From positions 1 through 50,083 of the forward strand of contig JBKCIQ010000054.1 in NCBI GenBank assembly GCA_046302135.1: a stretch of DNA of 50,083 nt, written 5' to 3'. The position numbers and the translations under genes were made by a program. Position 1 is the stretch's first letter. Every line of letters starts with the position of its first letter. The notes under the pieces are model-generated. The model searched no databases. It saw nothing but the letters and a program-made list of their open reading frames with translations, and was not told the origin of the DNA. Shown here piece by piece: positions 44,845-50,083 of the stretch. The DNA is from AM-1111 sp046302135 (GTDB lineage: Bacteria > Bacteroidota > Bacteroidia > B-17B0 > Aurantibacillaceae).

Positions 44845-46242
44845 AGTGATCGACTTGTTATCCCCTGAAATCTTCACAAAATAAACTCCGGAAGCAAGAT
44901 CAATCGTTTTCAAATTTAAACCATTTTGTAATTCTAATTTCGAAATTGAGTACTCTAATATTTTCCTTCCATTGTAATCAAAAACCTCCAAAAGATTTAA
45001 ATCTTTAGAGTTGAAAAATTTAACCATTGAAAAATCTGAGGAAGGATTTGGAAAAAATATGAAATCATCTTTTGAACTTTTGCCATCCGATATCCCTGTG
45101 GCCAAGGAAACATCCAAAACAAATAATCCGTTTTGCATATCACTAACCAACACGTTTCCGCTTGGCAAGAACGGATCAGCCGCCCATGCTCCCATATAGG
45201 TAGTTGGAAAAGACGGATAATTATTATTTAAACCGTTTTGATAATGGGTATCAAAGTACCCTGCAATTGAAACGTTAGAAGGATTCGAAATGTCGAAAAT
45301 ATAAAGCCCATCTTGATAATATGCCACATAGCATAAGTTATTACCAACGATATAAGGATTATGTGGTGTTGCGCCTTGATTGGACTTTATTGTATCCAAA
45401 AGTGTAAGATTATTTAAATTTGAAACATCCAATATTTTTACAACTGTATTGGCAGGAACTTCATCACAAAAAACCAAAGTTTTTCTGTCAGCTGTTCTGA
45501 AACTGCTGTGGTTGTAACCCGCTTGAATATAACCGGTATAGCTTGCCAATTCAAAAAACTTGTTTTGTATGCTATCGTATTTGTAAACATGTAAACCATC
45601 GTAACCACAACTTGCAAAAACAGTATCCTGCTGAACCCACATGTCATGAACACTTCCAATATTCGGATAATCTTGATCTAGATACCTCAGAGGTTGAGGA
45701 GCAGCAGGATTATTTAAACTATAAACAGCCATACTTTTTGCGGCACCTGTAGACGTGTGTACATATCCACCATACAATTTATTACCGTCAACAAATATTG
45801 TATGAGATCTAATTAAAATAGAATTACTCTTATGAACGATATGTACTGAGTCAGGTAGGTATGAAAGATCAGCAATTATTAATCCGTTTGGCGCGTTGTC
45901 ATCACTTACCAGATAACAATATTTTCCATACGTTTTCATTTCACGCCATAAGCAATTAGAGTTTACCCCAGGCTCAAAGTCTCTTAATACAGGCGAAGAT
46001 GGATTTGACACATCGATAAAATAATATCCATCTGTTCCTCCAAGTATTGCATATTCCTTTCCATCAATTGGATTAGCCCAACCGATTACGCTTGAGTATT
46101 TAGTATTAGAACCATTTGCATACCAATTGTTAACGGTGCAAGGGTTCAAGTTACCGAGTAGGCTTACGTTAAAACTCGAATAATTCTGAGATAACAAACT
46201 GATGGTTATCAGGAAAAAAAAGGGGAAATAAAATTTTTTCAT
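44824..46242 (-). CDS. T9SS-secreted choice-of-anchor B family protein
   Basis: A signal peptide (ending near SLLSQ) precedes a beta-propeller-like region of choice-of-anchor B type. Features are NGSNTKYSSVIGWANPIDGK, repeated FIDVSNPSSP / LDVSNLNNL / FDISNPSNV motifs, and SVHDMWVQQDTVFASCGYDG. The final 75 residues form a T9SS type A sorting domain: FFPNPSSDFSMVKF, VFDYNGRKILEYSI, LASGVYFVKISG and a basic KKLIKN end. It should be exported through the outer membrane and attached or released at the surface. Function of the propeller is unknown. It is convergent with the TonB-dependent receptor gene, five bases apart. Confidence 0.92.
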   Translation of the reverse strand: MKKFYFPFFFLITISLLSQNYSSFNVSLLGNLNPCTVNNWYANGSNTKYSSVIGWANPIDGKEYAILGGTDGYYFIDVSNPSSPVLRDFEPGVNSNCLWREMKTYGKYCYLVSDDNAPNGLIIADLSYLPDSVHIVHKSNSILIRSHTIFVDGNKLYGGYVHTSTGAAKSMAVYSLNNPAAPQPLRYLDQDYPNIGSVHDMWVQQDTVFASCGYDGLHVYKYDSIQNKFFELASYTGYIQAGYNHSSFRTADRKTLVFCDEVPANTVVKILDVSNLNNLTLLDTIKSNQGATPHNPYIVGNNLCYVAYYQDGLYIFDISNPSNVSIAGYFDTHYQNGLNNNYPSFPTTYMGAWAADPFLPSGNVLVSDMQNGLFVLDVSLATGISDGKSSKDDFIFFPNPSSDFSMVKFFNSKDLNLLEVFDYNGRKILEYSISKLELQNGLNLKTIDLASGVYFVKISGDNKSITKKLIKN

Positions 46243-46260
46243 AGTGTTTTTTTTAAAAAA

Positions 46261-47076
46261 TCAATTTCTTTCTATAAGTGTTTTCATAATCTTGGTCATC
46301 AAAGGTTCCTTTTGCGAGGCAACTCGTTGCACATCTTCATGTGTTGTTTCCTGTATTTTACCATCAACTCCCAAATCAGTAATAATTGAAATTGCAAAAC
46401 ACGGTATACCGGCGTGCCTTGCAACAATTACTTCAGGAACTGTACTCATCCCAACTGCATCAGCGCCAAGAATTCTTACCATTCTGTATTCAGCTGGAGT
46501 TTCAAGTGTTGGACCTGATAAACCGAGGTAAACACCGGTACTTACTTTAATGTCAAATTCCTTTGCAACCTTTAAAGCATCAGCAACCATCTTTTTATCA
46601 TAGGCCTCACTCATGTCAGGAAATCTCGTCCCTAATCTTTCATCATTTTTTCCAAGTAGTGGATTTGTTCCAAAGAAATTGATGTGATCGGTAATGATCA
46701 TTATTTCTCCAATTTCAAATTCCGGATTAACCCCACCGCTCGCGTTGGACACAAAAAGACTCTCAATACCCAAATGCTTCATAACCCTAACAGGAAAGGT
46801 GCATTGCTGCATTGTATAACCTTCGTAATAATGAAAACGGCCTTGCATTGCTACGATTTTTTTATTTCCAAGGGTTCCAAAAATTAATTTACCGCTGTGG
46901 CCTTCAACGGTACTAACCGGAAAATTTGGAATGGATTCGTATGGCAACTCATACTCAATTTTAATTTCTTTAACCAGGCCGCCCAAGCCGGTACCGAGAA
47001 TTATCCCAACCTCAGGTTTGAAATTATCAGTTGTCTTTAAAATACTTGCTGTGGTAGATTCTATTAGTTCTAACAT
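46261..47076 (-). CDS. punA: purine nucleoside phosphorylase
   Basis: A trimeric-type PNP that splits guanosine/inosine with phosphate to base and ribose-1-phosphate. Motifs: GIILGTGLGGLVKEI near residue 25, FPVSTVEGHSGKLIFGTL near 52, MQGRFHYYEG near 80, ASGGVNPEFEIG near 113, and AVGMSTVPEVIVARHAGI near 210. The length is 271 residues. The ATG at 47076 matches the family N-terminus, and the gene therefore overlaps the end of lpxK by 50 bases in another frame. Confidence 0.94.
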   Translation of the reverse strand: MLELIESTTASILKTTDNFKPEVGIILGTGLGGLVKEIKIEYELPYESIPNFPVSTVEGHSGKLIFGTLGNKKIVAMQGRFHYYEGYTMQQCTFPVRVMKHLGIESLFVSNASGGVNPEFEIGEIMIITDHINFFGTNPLLGKNDERLGTRFPDMSEAYDKKMVADALKVAKEFDIKVSTGVYLGLSGPTLETPAEYRMVRILGADAVGMSTVPEVIVARHAGIPCFAISIITDLGVDGKIQETTHEDVQRVASQKEPLMTKIMKTLIERN

Positions 47077-48121
47077 AATTTGTAATTATTTGGTTGAATT
47101 CTTCTGTTTTATTTTTAAAATCGATTTCAATTGGTATGATGAATAATGGCAAGCCCGTAAACTCATCTAATATTTTACCTTTTTTTAATCTCATAAAATC
47201 TTTCTCAGTAGTAATAATTAATTTTTTCTGTCCCGAAAGATTATTGAAGTCTTTTCTGATTTCTAAAATGTCTGATTCAGTAAATTCATGATGATCTGCA
47301 AAAGGTCGATGTGTAACCTGATTAGCATACTCCTTGATGTAATTTAATAAAGGCTTAGGATTGGCAATTCCGGTAAATATAAAAACATTGAACTTGAACA
47401 ACTCTTTATGTACCTCAAGTGTAAAATTCACGTCGCTGAAATAGTAAGGCTCTCCATATTTTATCCATGAAAAAAAAAGTTTCTGATGGGGTAAAAGTTT
47501 AATCTCCTTAGAAAAAACTTTGAGATCAAGATTACTTATTCGCTCCGGAGTTTTTGTTATAACGATAACATCTGCCCTTTTATAATTTGATTGATATTCT
47601 CTAAGAGAACCGCCTGGTAACATACTGTCACGTCTGAATATTTTTGCATAATCTGTCAATAAAACTGAAAATCCCGGCTTTAATCTTCTGTGCTGAAAAG
47701 CATCATCTAACAAAATAACATCAGGTTTTTCTGCCTGATTAAGTAATTTTTTTATTCCGTTTACTCGATTGCCATCAACTGCAACTCTAATATCAGGAAA
47801 CTTGATTTTAAATTGCTTCGGCTCATCACCAATATCATCAACTGTACTTTGATGATTTGCCATAACAAAACCTGATGTTTTTCGCTTATACCCTCTGCTT
47901 AGAGTTGCAACAGCGTAATCCTTCTTAAGTAATCTTATAATGTATTCAATATGTGGTGTTTTTCCGGTACCACCAACCGAAAGATTCCCAATACATATGT
48001 TATGCTCCTTAAATGAATGTGACCTTAAAATTCCCCAGTCGTATAAAAAATTTCTAATAAAGGTAATCAGCCCATAACCAATAGAAAAGGGCATTAATAA
48101 TATATATCTTAAAGTGTTCAG
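47027..48121 (-). CDS. lpxK: tetraacyldisaccharide 4'-kinase, apparent CTG start
   Basis: LpxK phosphorylates the 4' position of the lipid A disaccharide at the inner membrane. The P-loop is GGTGKTPHIEYI, and ILLDDAFQHRRLKP is the family's second signature. The ATG at 48094 gives 355 residues but begins at MPFSIGYGLITF, inside the conserved N-terminal helix. The frame is open to a TAG just before 48121 and the extension reads NTLRYILL, which supplies the missing membrane helix. The only plausible start in it is CTG at 48121, giving 364 residues. The last 50 bases overlap punA. The lipid A gene lpxH is about 45 kb away in this window. Confidence 0.85.
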   Translation of the reverse strand: MNTLRYILLMPFSIGYGLITFIRNFLYDWGILRSHSFKEHNICIGNLSVGGTGKTPHIEYIIRLLKKDYAVATLSRGYKRKTSGFVMANHQSTVDDIGDEPKQFKIKFPDIRVAVDGNRVNGIKKLLNQAEKPDVILLDDAFQHRRLKPGFSVLLTDYAKIFRRDSMLPGGSLREYQSNYKRADVIVITKTPERISNLDLKVFSKEIKLLPHQKLFFSWIKYGEPYYFSDVNFTLEVHKELFKFNVFIFTGIANPKPLLNYIKEYANQVTHRPFADHHEFTESDILEIRKDFNNLSGQKKLIITTEKDFMRLKKGKILDEFTGLPLFIIPIEIDFKNKTEEFNQIITNYVRTNRIYHSKYFKDN

Positions 48122-48139
48122 CTAAATTTGTGTAAAGCA

Positions 48140-48147
48140 CAAAAATA
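48140..48147 (-). promoter_or_regulatory. candidate -7 element for lpxK-punA
   Basis: On the minus strand this is TATTTTTG, exactly matching TAnnTTTG, ending 18 bases before the inferred CTG start at 48121. The nearest TTTG (48177-48174) is 26 bases away, longer than usual. Confidence 0.4.
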
Positions 48148-48240
48148 TAAATTAAAATGTAGTTTAACAGAATCAAATCGATAACCTAACATGCTTATTT
48201 TTAATTAATAAGTGTTACTTTTATAGTTTCTATAATAAAC

Positions 48241-48876
48241 ATGAAAAAAGAGCATAAAAAAGATTCATTTTTAAGCAGTTATTTATCTTTCATTAAAACA
48301 AAAAGTTTTTTCATTCATTTAGGTCTCTCTGTTTTCACTTTGTTTATAAGTATGTTTTTGCTCTTTAAATTCCTCAATTTCTACACAGATCACGGCGACA
48401 AGGTGGAAGTTCCGGATTTCAGTGAAAAAAGTATTTTTGAGTTGGAGAAATTTCTTGAAGACAAAGACATTAAATTTGAAATTACAGACAGTGTTTATTT
48501 ACCGAAGTCAAAACCCGGTGTTGTAATTAAGCAAGAACCAAAGAAAGGTTCATTCGTTAAGCCTGGCAGAACAGTTTACCTTTATATTTCAACCATATTG
48601 CCTCCAAAAATGGAAATGCCACAACTAGTAGATCGGTCTTACAGGCAAGCTACATTTATGATTCAAAGTTATGGATTAAAACTTGGTAAAACGACCTATG
48701 AAGTTGGATTTCCCGGAGCTGTACTCAAGCAAATTGTTGATGGCAAAGAATATACTGCCGAGCAAATCAAAGAAGCTAGAAAAAAAAATAATCCCATTAT
48801 GATACGAAAAGGAAGTAAAATTTCGTTAGTTGTTGGCAAAGAGGAAGAAATTGTACTCGACACTATTTCCAAATAG
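48241..48876 (+). CDS. membrane-anchored PASTA-domain protein
   Basis: A short cytoplasmic N-terminus and one transmembrane helix (about residues 24-45) lead to two PASTA domains. The first is KVEVPDFSEKSIFELEKFLE to VYLYIST (about 50-117); the second is KMEMPQLVDRSYRQATFMIQ to ISLVVGKEEE (about 122-203). PASTA domains bind muropeptides or related ligands in kinases and penicillin-binding proteins, but this protein has no kinase or transpeptidase domain. Such short PASTA proteins are common in Bacteroidota, with unknown role. The following gene starts 11 bases later and is probably cotranscribed. Confidence 0.88.
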   Translation: MKKEHKKDSFLSSYLSFIKTKSFFIHLGLSVFTLFISMFLLFKFLNFYTDHGDKVEVPDFSEKSIFELEKFLEDKDIKFEITDSVYLPKSKPGVVIKQEPKKGSFVKPGRTVYLYISTILPPKMEMPQLVDRSYRQATFMIQSYGLKLGKTTYEVGFPGAVLKQIVDGKEYTAEQIKEARKKNNPIMIRKGSKISLVVGKEEEIVLDTISK

Positions 48877-48887
48877 ATTTTGATTTG

Positions 48888-50083
48888 ATGCAGAGATTTA
48901 TTTTCTATATCTTTTTGCAATATGCATTTTTAGGAATATTTTCTCAGTCAGACTCTCTATACCCATTAAAATATAATTTTGCTTTACAGAATAATTTGAA
49001 AAACCTCAGTAAAACTAATTCCAAATTATATAATCAAAATATTAGCAATCTAAGTCTTCCTTTCTTTGATGATTTTGCCAAACCACTCACAAGACCAGAT
49101 TCAACTAAATGGATGAGTAATTCATCAGTTTACGTTAATACCGGGTTTGCGAGAGCGCCATTTAGTATTGGAGTTGCCACCTTCGATGGATTAAATAAAT
49201 TTGGTTATCCCTACAATCCAAACGCAACAGTAAATTCAAGTGGTGGAGCAGATACAATGACATCAAGAATTATTGACCTTTCTTTTCTAAATGCGGGAGA
49301 CACAAGTCTTTTTCTATCATTTTTTTATCAAACAAGAGGATGGGGTGATGCTCCTGAAACTTCTGATTCTCTAATTGTAGAGATTTTTAAAAATGGAGAT
49401 ACAACTTGGAACCGACTTTGGGGTAAAGCAGGTTTTAATCCGGGAGTAAACGACAGTACTTGGAAGTTTGTATTATTAAATATCCCTTCTAACTCGGGTT
49501 ATTTCAACAATAATTTCCAATTCAGATTTAGAAACAGGGCAACCTTAAGCGGATCTTTGGACCATTGGCATATTGATTATGTTTATTTAAACGCTGGTAG
49601 AACAAAATCTGACTCCTCATTTAAGGATATAACATTTGGTTATCAGTCGCCAAGTATATTACGTAACTACTCCTCTATTCCTTTTTGGCAATTCAATAAC
49701 AGCGGTGATATTGTTTCAAGTTTTCCTGTGTTTATTAGAAATAATGACACAACTACATCTGCCTCTAATTATGCAGTTAAGCTTGAGGTTTTTGATACAT
49801 TGAATAATCCCGTTCTTCCTCAAGTAACACCAGGCAATTTCAACATAGACAACTGGGTAATTGGTGGATGGGATAATTATCCTCCTCACAACAATCAAAC
49901 AATTAGTATTCCTGTACCATCCGGAATGTCTGATTCAGGAACCTACAAAACAAAACTAACAATTACTCCAAATGATTTTAATTTTGATCAAAATTGGAAT
50001 GATACATTGTTCGGTTACCATCATTTTTCAAATTACTATTCCTTTGATGATGGAACTGCTGAGTCAGGCTATGGATTAAACCA
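48888..50083 (+). CDS. secreted beta-rich protein, 3' partial (probable T9SS cargo)
   Basis: The ATG at 48888 opens a frame that stays open to the end of the window; about 398 residues are visible. It begins with a signal peptide (hydrophobic stretch ending near GIFSQ). Mature sequence contains LPFFDDFAKP, a jellyroll-like segment with VATFDGLNKFGYPYNP, FFYQTRGWGDAPETSDSLIV and DHWHIDYVYLNAGRT, and many aromatic/Asn-rich strands. Proteins with this start in Bacteroidota usually end in a T9SS sorting domain, which would lie beyond the window. It is 11 bases downstream of the PASTA gene. Function unknown. Confidence 0.85.
   Translation, partial: MQRFIFYIFLQYAFLGIFSQSDSLYPLKYNFALQNNLKNLSKTNSKLYNQNISNLSLPFFDDFAKPLTRPDSTKWMSNSSVYVNTGFARAPFSIGVATFDGLNKFGYPYNPNATVNSSGGADTMTSRIIDLSFLNAGDTSLFLSFFYQTRGWGDAPETSDSLIVEIFKNGDTTWNRLWGKAGFNPGVNDSTWKFVLLNIPSNSGYFNNNFQFRFRNRATLSGSLDHWHIDYVYLNAGRTKSDSSFKDITFGYQSPSILRNYSSIPFWQFNNSGDIVSSFPVFIRNNDTTTSASNYAVKLEVFDTLNNPVLPQVTPGNFNIDNWVIGGWDNYPPHNNQTISIPVPSGMSDSGTYKTKLTITPNDFNFDQNWNDTLFGYHHFSNYYSFDDGTAESGYGLN

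Noticed and set aside
1..50083. tRNA, rRNA, CRISPR, insertion sequence or prophage features
   Set aside because: Intergenic gaps are short and show no cloverleaf, spaced direct repeats, transposase or phage genes.

Overview
The window comes from a low-GC member of the Bacteroidota. The lineage call rests on a C-terminal type IX secretion (T9SS) sorting domain, a SusC-like TonB-dependent receptor with an N-terminal carboxypeptidase-like domain, a fused E1 alpha/beta dehydrogenase, LytS/LytTR regulation, promoters of the form TTTG-N19-TAnnTTTG, and lipid A genes (lpxH, lpxK). The finer lineage cannot be read from the sequence. The window is almost fully coding. No gene-free stretch exceeds about 200 bases, and I saw no tRNA, rRNA, CRISPR array, insertion sequence or prophage.

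Layout. 1-2654 (+): the 3' part of an M1 metallopeptidase with a probable beta-barrel tail, then lpxH. 2662-6904 (-): hisS, a metallo-beta-lactamase-fold hydrolase and a 2-oxoacid dehydrogenase E1. 7002-12349 (+): a tight four-gene set of a membrane glycosyltransferase, a secreted GH16 hydrolase, a PF10023-type aminopeptidase and a TlpA-like thioredoxin. 12346-14736 (-): a CDF metal exporter and a beta-CASP nuclease. 14812-18971: cyanophycin metabolism, with cphA followed by a lone paaD-like gene on the minus strand and cphB divergent on the plus strand. 19138-25292: a family 4 glycosyltransferase, a small lipoprotein, a cystathionine synthase/lyase, an ArsC/Spx-like protein, and the minus-strand run upp, membrane protein, RDD protein, yjjG.

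25369-34891 (-) is the most unusual part. It is a run of ten nearly contiguous genes: radC, wecB, a DUF7033-type polysaccharide deacetylase, an alpha/alpha-toroid protein, an amino-acid adenylation enzyme, a free-standing carrier protein, a GNAT, an AAC(3)-like acyltransferase, a second deacetylase paralogue and a FemAB/GNAT-like protein. A consensus promoter lies just upstream of radC. The set looks like a pathway that activates an amino or other carboxylic acid on a carrier protein and uses it to decorate a HexNAc-containing glycan. That function is inference.

35094-38385 (-) is a late carotenoid cluster (crtD-like desaturase, cruF hydratase, crtZ hydroxylase, crtYcd cyclase). It suits a monocyclic, 1'-hydroxylated carotenoid of the saproxanthin/myxol type. 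It is preceded on the same strand by a LytTR response regulator, a LytS-type histidine kinase and an M61 peptidase. 42290-46242 holds a TonB-dependent receptor convergent with a T9SS-secreted choice-of-anchor B protein. 46261-48121 (-) holds lpxK and a purine nucleoside phosphorylase overlapping by 50 bases. 48241-50083 (+) holds a PASTA-domain membrane protein and the 5' part of a secreted protein that runs off the window.

Two genes, the glycosyltransferase near 19138 and lpxK near 48121, need N-terminal extensions that lack ATG, GTG and TTG. In both, the only plausible start is a CTG exactly 18 bases after a TATTTTTG element.
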